From NCBI GenBank assembly GCA_944392555.1, contig CALXWZ010000002.1, forward strand, positions 156,400-220,399: a stretch of DNA of 64,000 bases, given 5' to 3'. Below, piece by piece: positions 1 through 8,677 of this stretch; position 1 is the stretch's first letter; every line of letters starts with the position of its first letter. Origin of the DNA: an uncultured Alphaproteobacteria bacterium. GTDB taxonomy: Bacteria; Pseudomonadota; Alphaproteobacteria; CAAHEQ01; UBA3637. The position numbers and the translations under genes were made by a program. The notes below the pieces were generated by a model. It had not been told where the DNA came from and searched no databases. It was given only the letters and a program-made list of their open reading frames with translations.

Positions 1-2
1 TG

Positions 3-1055
3 AAATACTTAAAACGGGCTGCCTATGCCGGACAGGCAAATGCTCTCAATCAGTTGGGCGAAATGTATGAGCAGGGCAATAATGTAACGAAAGATTATAA
101 AAGTGCGTTCGGATTTTACTTGATGGGGGCCTTAAAGGGTGATGCCAAATCGCAATTTAACGTGGCACGGCTTTATTTTGCGGGTAAAGGGGCTCCGCAA
201 GATTATGAAAACGGTTTAAAGTGGATGTCGCGGGCGGCACGGCAAGGATACGTATTGGCGCAAAAGGAATTGGCACTCGGTCGGATAAGTGAACCGGCCA
301 TTCGGAATTTGCCCGAAGCATATGCGTGGTTAAGTATTATTGCGGCTTATAATTCCGATGATGTAGGCGAGTGGGCGCGTGCCAAACGAAACGAAGTTGA
401 AAAGAAAATTAAGAAAAGAGATGTATTGCTGGCTAAACAACGCAGTGCGCGCGAATGGCGACCCGTTGCCCCCGAAAACTCCGTGCCGAAATCTGATTTA
501 TTGTTGATTCCCACGCCGATTATTCCGGGATTTAATGATCCGGAATCCGTGCAAGCCATGTTGGCGCAAGGCGAGGTTTTGTTGACCGACGGACGCAAAT
601 GGGGAATTACGCCGGATTTAATTGTTAACGCCAGTATTACCAAAGATTTTGAGCCGATAGAAAAAGCCGTGAATACGGCTGTTGAAAAAGGCGATACACA
701 AGTGTATGCGTATTACGGCGACTTATTGCGCAGTCGCTTCCAAAACGAAAAGAGCGCTGTTGACTGGTATCGGAAAGGGGCTGAAGCAGGCGATGCGTAT
801 GCGCAGTATCAGTTGGCAAAAGCGTATTGCGAAGGGGAGGGGGTAGATGCCGCTCGTCCCGGACAATGTTATGCATGGCTTAAAATTGCGGAAGAAAATT
901 CGGCAGATACTTTGAAGCTGACGATTCAAAATGCCTTGGAAGTGGTTGAGGCTTCGTTGACACCTGAGGAAGAAAAACAAGGAAATGATTTGTTGACGGA
1001 ATACAAAACAAAGAATGCCAAAGCCAACAAGAAAGAATTGATGAATTTCTTTTAA
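3..1055 (+). CDS. Sel1-repeat protein, 5' end outside the window
   Basis: The frame is open to the left edge, so the start lies outside the window. The visible part has Sel1-like repeats, which are helical pairs with the pattern A..G...A...L...Y..G.GV..D. Examples are the stretches around GDAKSQFNVARLYFAGKGAP and GDAYAQYQLAKAYCEGEGVD. Two repeat blocks (about residues 1-110 and 210-300 of the visible part) flank a less regular middle. Sel1 proteins usually scaffold protein contacts, often in the envelope or in host-associated bacteria. The exact role here is unknown. The C terminus is lysine-rich. A TTG codon at 54 is inside the repeat array and is not a convincing start. Confidence 0.85.
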   Translation, partial: KYLKRAAYAGQANALNQLGEMYEQGNNVTKDYKSAFGFYLMGALKGDAKSQFNVARLYFAGKGAPQDYENGLKWMSRAARQGYVLAQKELALGRISEPAIRNLPEAYAWLSIIAAYNSDDVGEWARAKRNEVEKKIKKRDVLLAKQRSAREWRPVAPENSVPKSDLLLIPTPIIPGFNDPESVQAMLAQGEVLLTDGRKWGITPDLIVNASITKDFEPIEKAVNTAVEKGDTQVYAYYGDLLRSRFQNEKSAVDWYRKGAEAGDAYAQYQLAKAYCEGEGVDAARPGQCYAWLKIAEENSADTLKLTIQNALEVVEASLTPEEEKQGNDLLTEYKTKNAKANKKELMNFF

Positions 1056-1441
1056 CACAAACGAAATACCCGCGTTTTCGGATTAACGTGCCGACTTGTA
1101 TAGGGCGGTGGGTGTGGTTGTGTGTATGGCGTGATGGATGGGCATAGGACGGCGGATATATGTTATGCCTTGTTTTGCGTTGCTATCGGCGGAGGTAAGC
1201 GGTGGGTGTGGTTGTGTTGTTGACTCTGTGTTGCCGTTGAAAGCATTGCGTCTTCGGGAAGCGGTATTATATTGAATGTGCACTACCATTCGGGTATTTC
1301 CCGCGATTGACAAAACACAGTGTTGTGGCTATCAAGTCAGAGGAGCGCGTATTTTTTGCTATTGATGAAAGATAATATTGTAATACCCGTAAACGGCCGT
1401 GCGGATAGAGGGCGCCGACGAACAGCCGTTTGTGAGAGGCG
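1056..1441. other. 386-bp intergenic region with a 19-bp direct repeat
   Basis: This gap lies between two convergent genes and has no convincing ORF. It holds an exact 19-bp direct repeat starting GCGGTGGGTGTGG at 1105-1123 and 1199-1217. It also holds a distant 10-bp inverted repeat (GAAATACCCG at 1063-1072, CGGGTATTTC at 1291-1300). AAACGGC (1391-1397) and GCCGTTT (1425-1431) could pair in the tail of the leftward gene, but no U-run follows. The G/T-rich upper strand is unlike the AT-rich gaps elsewhere. No function is assigned. Confidence 0.5.
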
Positions 1442-3421
1442 TTATTCTTTCAAGACGCAATAATTGCCGTCCAGCGTGCGTTCTTCATAACATTCCATAC
1501 ACGCATCTGTCATATTCTGAACATTCACGCGATCGGCTGTATCACAGGGATAGCATTTATTATCAGCACCGCGCAACGGCGCATCTGCCGGGCATTTTGG
1601 AACGCAGTAGCTATTATACATATTACGCGTATTTGCGCATTTTTCGCAACCATCATGCGAAACGCCACCCATGTTGATATTTGTTTCTTCATTGCAAGAG
1701 TAGCATTTGCCATTGTTTCCTGTAAATGTTCCCTCACCGCACGGGATTGAACAAGATCTGTTTAACCATCCGTTTGCCACTCTATTTGAACACACATTGT
1801 TGCACATACTTGTTGCATTAGACATACCTATCGGATTCGGGTAATCACACCTGTAGCATTTGCCATCATCTCCTCGGATTTCATTTTCCGGACACATTAA
1901 AACGCAGAAGTCTCCAATAAGCTTCCTATTACTGCACCGTTCGCAACCATCGTGTGAAACACCGCCCATGTTGATATTTTTTTCTGTATCGCAAGAATAA
2001 CACTTGCCATCAGTGGCTGTAAACGTTCCTTCGCCGCATGGAATCGAACAAGATCTGTCTAACCATCCATTTGCCACTCTATTTGAACATACATCGTTGC
2101 ACATACTTGTTGCATTAGACATTCCTATCGGGTTCGAATATTCACAATCATAACATTTTCCATCATCACCACGAATTTCATTTTCCGGACACATTAAAAC
2201 GCAGAAGTCTCCAATAAGCTTCCTATTACTGCACCGTTCGCAACCATCGTGTGAAACACCGCCCATGTTGATATTTTTTTCTGTGTCACAAGAATAACAC
2301 TTGCCATCACCTGCTGTAAAAGTTCCTTCACCGCAGGGAAGTGAACAGTATCGATTTAACCATCCGTTTGCCACTCTATTTGAACATGTATTAGTACACA
2401 TACTTGTTGCATTAGCCATCCCTATCGGGTTCGAATACGCACAATTATAACACTTTCCATCATCGCCACGAATTTCTCCCTCGCATTTCAAGACACATTT
2501 ATTATTCCATATTTCTCTGTTTGAGCAAGCGTTGCAGTTTTCATTCACGCCCGTAACGTCTATACCAGCCTCTTCCTCGCATGTGTAGCAATTTCCATTT
2601 TTATCAATCAACGGTTTAAACCACGGACAACATTGGTCGCCTGCCACATTACAACAATAGCCGTTCATTGTGGATGGACAACAATACGGCCCCGCCCATC
2701 TATCGCTCGCGCAACAGACTTGACTCCCCGTTAAAATATCTTGCCTGCACCGTTCATTACTCCCGCAGACTGACACACATACACCCTCTGCCGAACATCT
2801 TGCACATTTACTCGCACAATCGTCATCATTATAACATTCTTGATACGGCAACATATCGTTTTCCAAGTGCGCCCCGTATTGGAAGATCATCACGGCTGTT
2901 GTTGTCGGTTCTCCCGCTTCAGTCAATCCATCGCAGATACTTGGGTTCCCATCGTAGGCTAAATCGCCCACTTTCATAATAATCGGCAACGTCCATTCCG
3001 TCCGTAAAATCATCTTGCATTCATCTACCGGCACATTCTGCACTTCTATTTCAAAGTATTTCGGGTCTTCCAACCAATATGCTGTTATCGGATACCCCAG
3101 ATTTGTATATTCCCCCATTTCCATCACAATTTCGGGATTCTCGGGGTCGGTTGTGTTATTATCCGCAATCGGGGCGATTGCATACGCCCGTAAATTAATT
3201 TCATGCACCGTTTCATTTGCCCGATACATCGTCATCGCATACCGATAACCCATCATTCCCGCAACCGATAAGACCCCAATCACCGCCAACACGCCCAGCA
3301 TTTCCACCATACTCCGCCCGTATTCGGCCGATTGCGTCGCACGTGAAGCAGGCAAAATTTGCCGATATGCGGTGTTAAATGAAAAATGATGTATTTTTTT
3401 GAAAAATTGATTGATTTTCAT
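1442..3421 (-). CDS. Cysteine-rich prepilin-like surface protein with tandem repeats
   Basis: The 659-residue protein starts with a long basic leader, followed by a prepilin-peptidase-like site G-RSMVE. That places Glu at +5 after the cleavage glycine, followed by the hydrophobic helix MLGVLAVIGVLSVAGMMGY. This is the type IV pilin/pseudopilin N-terminal plan. After a pilin-like globular part (to about residue 190) comes a very Cys-rich region of CxxC and CY.C motifs. It contains about three 99-residue repeats, with recurring elements such as GDDGKCY, NPIGM, CSNRVANGWL and GGVSHDGCE. The Cys-rich part resembles EGF/VSP-like extracellular modules only in style. The ribosome site AAGGGAG sits 7 bases before ATG 3421. 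An inverted-repeat element lies directly upstream. The export machinery and function are unknown. Confidence 0.8.
   Translation of the reverse strand: MKINQFFKKIHHFSFNTAYRQILPASRATQSAEYGRSMVEMLGVLAVIGVLSVAGMMGYRYAMTMYRANETVHEINLRAYAIAPIADNNTTDPENPEIVMEMGEYTNLGYPITAYWLEDPKYFEIEVQNVPVDECKMILRTEWTLPIIMKVGDLAYDGNPSICDGLTEAGEPTTTAVMIFQYGAHLENDMLPYQECYNDDDCASKCARCSAEGVCVSVCGSNERCRQDILTGSQVCCASDRWAGPYCCPSTMNGYCCNVAGDQCCPWFKPLIDKNGNCYTCEEEAGIDVTGVNENCNACSNREIWNNKCVLKCEGEIRGDDGKCYNCAYSNPIGMANATSMCTNTCSNRVANGWLNRYCSLPCGEGTFTAGDGKCYSCDTEKNINMGGVSHDGCERCSNRKLIGDFCVLMCPENEIRGDDGKCYDCEYSNPIGMSNATSMCNDVCSNRVANGWLDRSCSIPCGEGTFTATDGKCYSCDTEKNINMGGVSHDGCERCSNRKLIGDFCVLMCPENEIRGDDGKCYRCDYPNPIGMSNATSMCNNVCSNRVANGWLNRSCSIPCGEGTFTGNNGKCYSCNEETNINMGGVSHDGCEKCANTRNMYNSYCVPKCPADAPLRGADNKCYPCDTADRVNVQNMTDACMECYEERTLDGNYCVLKE
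1543..2433 (-). repeat. Three 297-bp in-frame tandem repeats in the prepilin-like gene
   Basis: The repeat period is 297 bp (99 codons). A 110-bp block is identical at 1878-1987 and 2175-2284. A third, more diverged copy lies further right and shares the markers for NPIGM, NRVANGWL and GGVSHDGCE. Such near-identical in-frame units allow copy number to change by recombination without breaking the frame. Unit limits are approximate. Confidence 0.85.
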
Positions 3422-3439
3422 ACGGTTCTCCCTTTCTTT

Positions 3440-3603
3440 CGTCTCAAAAAAACGGTCGTTTTTTCGGGGGCGATTTTAAAGGTTTACCTAAATAAATGTA
3501 TTTTATAAATAACTTCTTACTTTTCAAATTGTTATAAAATTTTACTTGACTTTCGTTCGGGCGTAAAATAATATATCAAATAAACGACCGTTTTTTTGAG
3601 ACG
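3440..3603. repeat. Putative invertible promoter element bounded by 22-bp inverted repeats
   Basis: The left arm 3440-3461 (starting CGTCTCAAAAAAACGG) and right arm 3582-3603 are perfect reverse complements over 22 bp and enclose 120 bp. The enclosed segment carries a strong-looking rightward promoter, TTGACT (3546-3551), 17 bp, TAATAT (3569-3574). It points away from the prepilin-like gene. It also carries a weaker leftward candidate, TTGAAA-N16-TAAAAT (3500-3527 on the minus strand). Inversion would put the stronger promoter in front of the gene, with a leader of about 40 bases. No target-site duplication is seen outside the arms, which argues against a simple MITE. Inversion itself is inferred. 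Confidence 0.6.
3546..3574 (+). promoter_or_regulatory. Promoter inside the putative invertible element, facing away from the gene
   Basis: TTGACT, 17-bp spacer, TAATAT. The predicted start is near 3581, at the edge of the right inverted-repeat arm. In the present orientation the transcript would meet the hairpin at 3641-3674 within about 100 bases and has no gene to express. Confidence 0.6.
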
Positions 3604-3640
3604 TTAATTTGAATTACTAATTGATAAAATTAAAAAATTT

Positions 3641-3682
3641 CGGGTGCATCTCCTTTATTGAGAAAATGCACCCGTTTTAATT
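3641..3682. terminator. Bidirectional terminator after htpG
   Basis: A 9-bp stem CGGGTGCAT/ATGCACCCG (3641-3649 with 3666-3674) has TTTTAATT on the right and an A-rich run on the left, which reads as a U-run on the minus strand. It ends the leftward htpG transcript and would also stop rightward transcription coming from the inverted-repeat element. Confidence 0.75.
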
Positions 3683-3710
3683 GTATGTTGGTTATCCGGT
3701 GGGAATAAGA

Positions 3711-5606
3711 TTATAGTCCCGTTAAAATAAACCGATTGAGCTTCTCGGTAAATGCCCCCGGATCCGGCAATGCTTCGCCTTCCGCAATTAATGTTTGATC
3801 ATATAATACACTAATGGCATCGCTGACTTGCGTTTCCTCTTTTCCTTCGCTGATTAAATCAGCCATTTTATGAATAAGCGGATGGCGCGGGTTCACTTCC
3901 AATATGCGTTCGCTGTTAAATGCAATTTGTTGCCCGTTTGCTTTCATCAACCTTTCCAAATGCAAACTCATTTGCCCCTCGGGGGTAATCAGCGCTATCG
4001 GACTTTTGGTTAAACGGTCGGTTAATTGCACCTTGCTGATTTTATCGCCCAATACGGTTTTAATGCGTTCCAATAACTTATCCGTTTTTTCCTTATCCAG
4101 ATTGCTTTCTTCCAGCGGTTTTTCAAGCGCGATTTTTTCTAAATCGTTCTTTGCGTGCATTACCGATACAATCTTCTTATCTTTATAAGATGTATATGTT
4201 TGAACCCAAAATTCATCAATCGGGTCGGTCAACAATAAAACAGGAATTCCACGCGCTTCAAACCCTTCCAGTTGCGGATTGTTTTTTAATGTATTTAAAT
4301 CGGCACCCGAAAGATAATAAATGTTTTCCTGCCCGCTTTTCATCTTAGCAACATAATCGGCAAAACTGATTAAGTCTTCCGAGCCTGTCACATGGAAACG
4401 GCACAACTCTGCCACTTCTTCCCGTTCGTCGTTCGGCTCATAAAGCCCCTCTTTAAACACAATGCCGAAACTATCCCAGAATTTATTATAATCCTCTTTT
4501 TTCTCACTGCGTTTCTTTAACTCCGATAAAATATGCTTTACAATCCCTTTCTTGATTTTGGCTAAAACAGGCGTCTTTTGCAACATTTCCCGACTCACGT
4601 TTAACGGTAAATCATTTGTATCAATAACCCCTGTTACAAACCGCAAATAAAACGGCATCAATTCGGGAATATCGTCCGAAATGAAAACACGGTTAACATA
4701 TAATTGTATTCCTGATTTGCGATCTGGTTGGAATAAATTAAACGGTGGTTTTGAGGGAATGAAAAGTAATGCAATATAATCAATAATGCCCTCCGCTTTA
4801 TAATGCAGTGTGAGCCATGGATCATCAAATGCGTGCGAAACGGATTGATAAAAGTCTTTGTATTGCTCTAAGGTAATATCGGCTTTGTTGCGTGTCCACA
4901 AAGCACTTGCCGAGTTTATTGTTTCTTCTTTGGCACCCTCTTTCAAAATAATCGGCCATGAAATATGGTCCGAGTATTGCCGAATTAAATGGCGAATCCG
5001 AATCGGCTCCAAATATTCCGCCGATTCTTTCTTTAAGTGTAAAATAATACTCGTGCCGAGTGGTAGCGAATCATCTTCTTTTAAGGTAAATGAACCCGCT
5101 CCCGCAGATTCCCAAATATACCCCTTATCTGTTCCCGCCTTTTTGGTTTGAACCGTTACCTTATCGGCCACCATAAATGCCGAATAAAAGCCCACACCGA
5201 ATTGCCCGATCAGCGCCATATCTTTTTGACGATCGCCCGTTAAATTTTTAATAAATTCAGCCGAACCCGAGCGCGCTATCGTGCCGAGGTGATTGATTAA
5301 ATCTTCTTTATCCATTCCGATACCGTTATCCGTAATCGTTAGCGTATCGGTTGCTTTGTCGGGTGTAATAATTATTTTAAATTCACCCGTTTTTGAGGCA
5401 AGTTCGGGGTGCGTTAAAAGCGCATAACGCAGTTTATCGCAGGCATCGGACGCATTGGAAATCAATTCCCGCAAAAAAATCTCGTTATTTGAATAAAGCG
5501 AGTGAATCACAATATCCAATACGCGACTGACTTCTGCTTTAAATTCCATTGTCTGCGTGGTCTTGTTTGCCGATGATTCGGGAGTTGCATTATTCTCTGT
5601 TGACAT
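3711..5606 (-). CDS. htpG: Molecular chaperone HtpG (Hsp90)
   Basis: This is a full-length 631-residue bacterial Hsp90. The N-terminal GHKL ATPase is clear: FLRELISNASDACDKLRY (Bergerat helix with catalytic Glu and Asn), DNGIGM and GQFGVGFYSAFMVAD. The middle domain contains the catalytic-loop arginine segment LPLNVSREML. The C-terminal dimerisation region follows. HtpG is a homodimeric cytosolic ATP-dependent chaperone of the stress response. The gene stands alone. A promoter resembling RpoH sites lies upstream and a bidirectional terminator lies downstream. The first 20 residues before MEFKAEV are a short Ser/Thr-rich extension. Confidence 0.98.
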   Translation of the reverse strand: MSTENNATPESSANKTTQTMEFKAEVSRVLDIVIHSLYSNNEIFLRELISNASDACDKLRYALLTHPELASKTGEFKIIITPDKATDTLTITDNGIGMDKEDLINHLGTIARSGSAEFIKNLTGDRQKDMALIGQFGVGFYSAFMVADKVTVQTKKAGTDKGYIWESAGAGSFTLKEDDSLPLGTSIILHLKKESAEYLEPIRIRHLIRQYSDHISWPIILKEGAKEETINSASALWTRNKADITLEQYKDFYQSVSHAFDDPWLTLHYKAEGIIDYIALLFIPSKPPFNLFQPDRKSGIQLYVNRVFISDDIPELMPFYLRFVTGVIDTNDLPLNVSREMLQKTPVLAKIKKGIVKHILSELKKRSEKKEDYNKFWDSFGIVFKEGLYEPNDEREEVAELCRFHVTGSEDLISFADYVAKMKSGQENIYYLSGADLNTLKNNPQLEGFEARGIPVLLLTDPIDEFWVQTYTSYKDKKIVSVMHAKNDLEKIALEKPLEESNLDKEKTDKLLERIKTVLGDKISKVQLTDRLTKSPIALITPEGQMSLHLERLMKANGQQIAFNSERILEVNPRHPLIHKMADLISEGKEETQVSDAISVLYDQTLIAEGEALPDPGAFTEKLNRFILTGL

Positions 5607-5651
5607 ATTCGTTTATATCCTTTCCATTGATTTTTACCGTTTCTGCATATT

Positions 5652-5680
5652 TATATAGGCAGACTTCCCGTAAATTCAAG
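5652..5680 (-). promoter_or_regulatory. RpoH-like heat-shock promoter of htpG
   Basis: On the minus strand, CTTGAA (5675-5680) is followed 15 bp later by CCTATATA (5652-5659). This resembles the alphaproteobacterial sigma-32 form CTTG...CYTATNT. It lies about 45 bp before the htpG start, which fits a heat-shock chaperone gene. Confidence 0.5.
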
Positions 5681-5723
5681 TAGAAAAAGTGACAAACAAC
5701 GCGTTTTTTTGCCGTAAAATGAT

Positions 5724-5752
5724 TTGACAAAAAGAATTTTTTAGGATATACT
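5724..5752 (+). promoter_or_regulatory. Sigma-70 promoter of mipZ
   Basis: TTGACA (5724-5729), 17-bp spacer, TATACT (5747-5752). The predicted start is about 35 bp before ATG 5793, with AAGGGG as a ribosome site between them. Confidence 0.75.
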
Positions 5753-5792
5753 TATATCATCTGCAAAATTTAATAAATAAGGGGAATGAAAT

Positions 5793-6584
5793 ATGACAGC
5801 AAAAATTATCGTCTTTGCCAATGAAAAAGGTGGCACGGGTAAATCCACGCTCGCCATGCATGTAATTGTCGGATTATTACGGATGGGCAAAAAAGTTGCC
5901 TCGTTTGATTTTGACTATCCGCAAGGAACGCTTACGCATTATATTGAAAACAGAAATATGTTTGCAAAGTCTATGGGTGTGCCGTTGCCGATGCCGATTC
6001 ATACGGCGTGGGATGAAGAAAAGGCGCGCATTTATACCCCGCGGGGGCAAATTGATAAAATCCGCACGGATGTAGATGTGATTGTAATTGATACGCCGGG
6101 GTCAACGAATCAACTGGCGCAGGAAGCCATGGTGATGGCTGATGTGTTAATCACGCCGATTAACGATAGTTTGGTTGATTTAGATGTGTTGGCACAAGTG
6201 GATACAAATACATTGAAGATTAAAGGTCCCAGCCATTTTGCTCAGGTGGTTTGGTCAACGCGTCAACAAAGAATGATTGAGCGCAAAAATCCGATGGAAT
6301 GGTTTGTTGTGCGAAACAGATTAACTTACAGCAAAAGTAAAAACGCTCAGCTTATGACGGTATTATTAAATGCACTCTCACGTCGGATTCATTATACATT
6401 ATCGGGCGGCATTTCGGAACGCGTTATTTATCGTGAATTGTTCTTAAAAGGGTTGACGATGATGGATTTGAAAGAAAACGGTTTAAATATGCCGTCGTCT
6501 GTTTCCGCCAATACGGCGAAGCAGGAAGTGATTGCTTTATTGCAAAACATTTTCCATCAAGACGATTCCCAAAAAGCCGCGTAA
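5793..6584 (+). CDS. mipZ: Division-plane positioning ATPase MipZ
   Basis: This 263-residue ParA/MinD-superfamily ATPase has the deviant Walker A ANEKGGTGKST (residues 9-19), the switch-region DFDYPQGT and Walker B VIVIDTPGS. The segments NDSLVDLDVLAQVD, MEWFVVRNRL and ERVIYRELFLKGLTMMDL match remembered MipZ hallmarks, which separate it from ParA and MinD. In alphaproteobacteria MipZ binds the ParB-origin complex and forms a polar gradient that blocks FtsZ, placing the septum at midcell. It is monocistronic, with its own strong promoter and a downstream hairpin. This gene is one of the best lineage markers in the window. Confidence 0.93.
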   Translation: MTAKIIVFANEKGGTGKSTLAMHVIVGLLRMGKKVASFDFDYPQGTLTHYIENRNMFAKSMGVPLPMPIHTAWDEEKARIYTPRGQIDKIRTDVDVIVIDTPGSTNQLAQEAMVMADVLITPINDSLVDLDVLAQVDTNTLKIKGPSHFAQVVWSTRQQRMIERKNPMEWFVVRNRLTYSKSKNAQLMTVLLNALSRRIHYTLSGGISERVIYRELFLKGLTMMDLKENGLNMPSSVSANTAKQEVIALLQNIFHQDDSQKAA

Positions 6585-6661
6585 AAAGCCTGAAAGAAAA
6601 GAGCATATATTGCTTTTTTTATCATAATATGGGCAGATTTTGCGAACGGATATTGGATTAA

Positions 6662-6698
6662 AAATGCTCGTTTAAAAGTGCGGGCATTTTTATTTTTG
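6662..6698 (+). terminator. Terminator after mipZ
   Basis: The stem AAATGCTCG/CGGGCATTT (6662-6670 with 6681-6689) has one G-U pair and a 10-base loop, and is followed by TTATTTTTG. Confidence 0.65.
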
Positions 6699-6744
6699 AA
6701 AACAAAATGATATAAAATCATTTAAATTATTTTCGTAAAAATGC

Positions 6745-6773
6745 TTGATAAGCGATATAATCGGTGTTATAAA
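6745..6773 (+). promoter_or_regulatory. Promoter of pgm
   Basis: TTGATA (6745-6750), 17-bp spacer, TATAAA (6768-6773). A TATAAT lies between them at 6756-6761 but has no good -35 partner. Confidence 0.6.
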
Positions 6774-6806
6774 TTTCTCATCGTATAATTTTTAACGGGG
6801 GAGTAA

Positions 6807-8435
6807 ATGGATATATCTACGGTTAAAACGGAACCTTTTTCGGATCAAAATTGCGGAACTTCCGGATTGAGAAAAAAAGTATCCGTTTTTAAACAAGAAA
6901 ATTATTTGGAAAATTTTGTTCAGTCTCTTTTTGATTCGTTGGAGGGATTTGAGGGGAAAACGCTTGTTATCGGTGGCGACGGACGGTATTTTAATGAAGA
7001 AGCCATCCAGTCGATTATTCGGATAGCCGTTGCCAATCAGTTCGGTCGCTTGATTATCGGGCAAAACGGTATTTTATCAACGCCCGCCGCTTCGCATTTA
7101 ATCGTGAAACGCAAAGCATTCGGCGGTATTATTTTGTCGGCCAGCCATAATCCCGGCGGTCCGAACGGCGATTTCGGCATTAAGTTTGATACGGCACAGG
7201 GCGCACCCGCACCTCAAACGCTGACGGATAAAATCTCTGCTCGTTCCAAAGTGATTGACCATTACTGGACATGCGATATGCCACCGGTTGAATTAAGCGT
7301 TATCGGTGAACAAATGGTTGGAACAACGGTGATTGAAATCGTGGATCCGATTGCGGATTATGCAGCTTATATGTCGGATATTTTTGATTTTGATGCCATT
7401 CGGCGCCTGTTTGCGAACGGTTTTCAAATGCGTTATAATGCTATGAATGCCGTGACGGGACCTTATGCCAAATATATTTTTGAAGAAATGTTGGGTGCCA
7501 CGCAAGGAACGGTCATTAACGGAAACCCTTTGCCGGATTTCGGCGGGTTGCATCCGGAGCCGAATCTAACGTATGCCAAAGATTTTGTTGAATTTATGAA
7601 CCGAGATGATGCTCCCGATTTTGGTGCCGCTTCGGATGGCGACGGGGATCGTTATATGATTTTAGGGAAGAAGTTTTTTACATCGCCTGCCGATAGTTTG
7701 GCCATTATTGCCGAATATATGGATACCATTCCGTTTTATAAAGGAAAAGTTTACGGTGTGGCGCGGTCTATGCCGACGGCTAATGCCGTTGATTATGTGG
7801 CAAAAGCAAAAAATATGCCTGTATATGCTACGCCGACGGGTTGGAAATTTTTTAGTTCTCTTTTGGAATCGCATAAAATTGCGCTATGCGGTGAAGAAAG
7901 TTTCGGAACGGGCTCTTTCCACTTATGTGAAAAAGACGGTATCTGGGCTGTTTTATGCTGGTTGCATATTCTGGCACATACGGGAAAATCGGTGCGTGAA
8001 TTAAACGAAGAATTGTGGCAAAAATACGGCCGTGTTTATAACTCAACGCAAAGTTATGAAGGATTGGATTCGGAGCAGGCACGCGTGATGCTGGATACCT
8101 TGGAAAAACGGTTGCCGGCGTTGGTCGGGGAAACATATAACGGCTTTACCGTTACGGAAACGGGCTTGTTTGAATACAAGGATCCGGTGACGGGTGAGGA
8201 AGCGCATCGGCAAGGATATATGATTTTATTTGATCATGCACGGATATTTATGCGTCTTTCGGGAACAGGCAGTAGCGGGGCAACATTGCGCATTTATTAT
8301 ATGATGCGGGAAACAAATCCGAGCAAAGTGATGGAAAATGCGTTTGAGTATTTAAAGCCGTTGGTGGAAGTTGCCAAAGAAATAACGCGTATTCAAGAAT
8401 ATACGGGTCGGGAAGAACCGGATGTAATCACGTGA
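6807..8435 (+). CDS. pgm: Phosphoglucomutase, alpha-D-glucose specific
   Basis: The 542-residue alpha-D-phosphohexomutase interconverts glucose-1-phosphate and glucose-6-phosphate, linking glycolysis with glycogen and UDP-glucose supply. The family sites are in order: the phosphoserine loop ILSASHNPGGPNGDFGIKFD (about residues 110-130), the metal-binding loop SDGDGDRYM, the sugar-binding loop CGEESFG, and a C-terminal phosphate-binding RLSGTGSSGATLRIY. The length and the GGPNGDFGIK signature fit the eukaryote-like Pgm branch rather than phosphomannomutase. GGGGGAG precedes the ATG, and a strong terminator follows immediately. Confidence 0.96.
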   Translation: MDISTVKTEPFSDQNCGTSGLRKKVSVFKQENYLENFVQSLFDSLEGFEGKTLVIGGDGRYFNEEAIQSIIRIAVANQFGRLIIGQNGILSTPAASHLIVKRKAFGGIILSASHNPGGPNGDFGIKFDTAQGAPAPQTLTDKISARSKVIDHYWTCDMPPVELSVIGEQMVGTTVIEIVDPIADYAAYMSDIFDFDAIRRLFANGFQMRYNAMNAVTGPYAKYIFEEMLGATQGTVINGNPLPDFGGLHPEPNLTYAKDFVEFMNRDDAPDFGAASDGDGDRYMILGKKFFTSPADSLAIIAEYMDTIPFYKGKVYGVARSMPTANAVDYVAKAKNMPVYATPTGWKFFSSLLESHKIALCGEESFGTGSFHLCEKDGIWAVLCWLHILAHTGKSVRELNEELWQKYGRVYNSTQSYEGLDSEQARVMLDTLEKRLPALVGETYNGFTVTETGLFEYKDPVTGEEAHRQGYMILFDHARIFMRLSGTGSSGATLRIYYMMRETNPSKVMENAFEYLKPLVEVAKEITRIQEYTGREEPDVIT

Positions 8436-8460
8436 TGCCTCTTTCGGCATATATAAATGA

Positions 8461-8497
8461 AGCGGTGTTGTTAAGTTGCAACACCGCTTTTCTTTTA
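8461..8497 (+). terminator. Terminator after pgm
   Basis: A perfect 10-bp stem AGCGGTGTTG/CAACACCGCT (8461-8470 with 8479-8488), an 8-base loop, then TTTTCTTTT. Confidence 0.9.
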
Positions 8498-8677
8498 TAT
8501 CATGATGAATGTAACTTGTTGCCATTATTGAATACGTTGTTGACAAATTGGGTTAATTGTTCGTATGCAATTTGCATAGGCATAAGAGTTAATGAATTGA
8601 GTCAGCTTAAATTGCTTGCAATGTTCTTAACGAAAATAAGGGCGTCAGCGATAGGGTCGGTTGAAAGGAAAATCAGC

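Noticed and set aside
3440..3603. Reading the inverted-repeat element as a MITE or a plain terminator pair
   Set aside because: No target-site duplication flanks the arms, no other copy was noticed in the window, and the arms are 120 bp apart around promoters. It remains the main alternative explanation.
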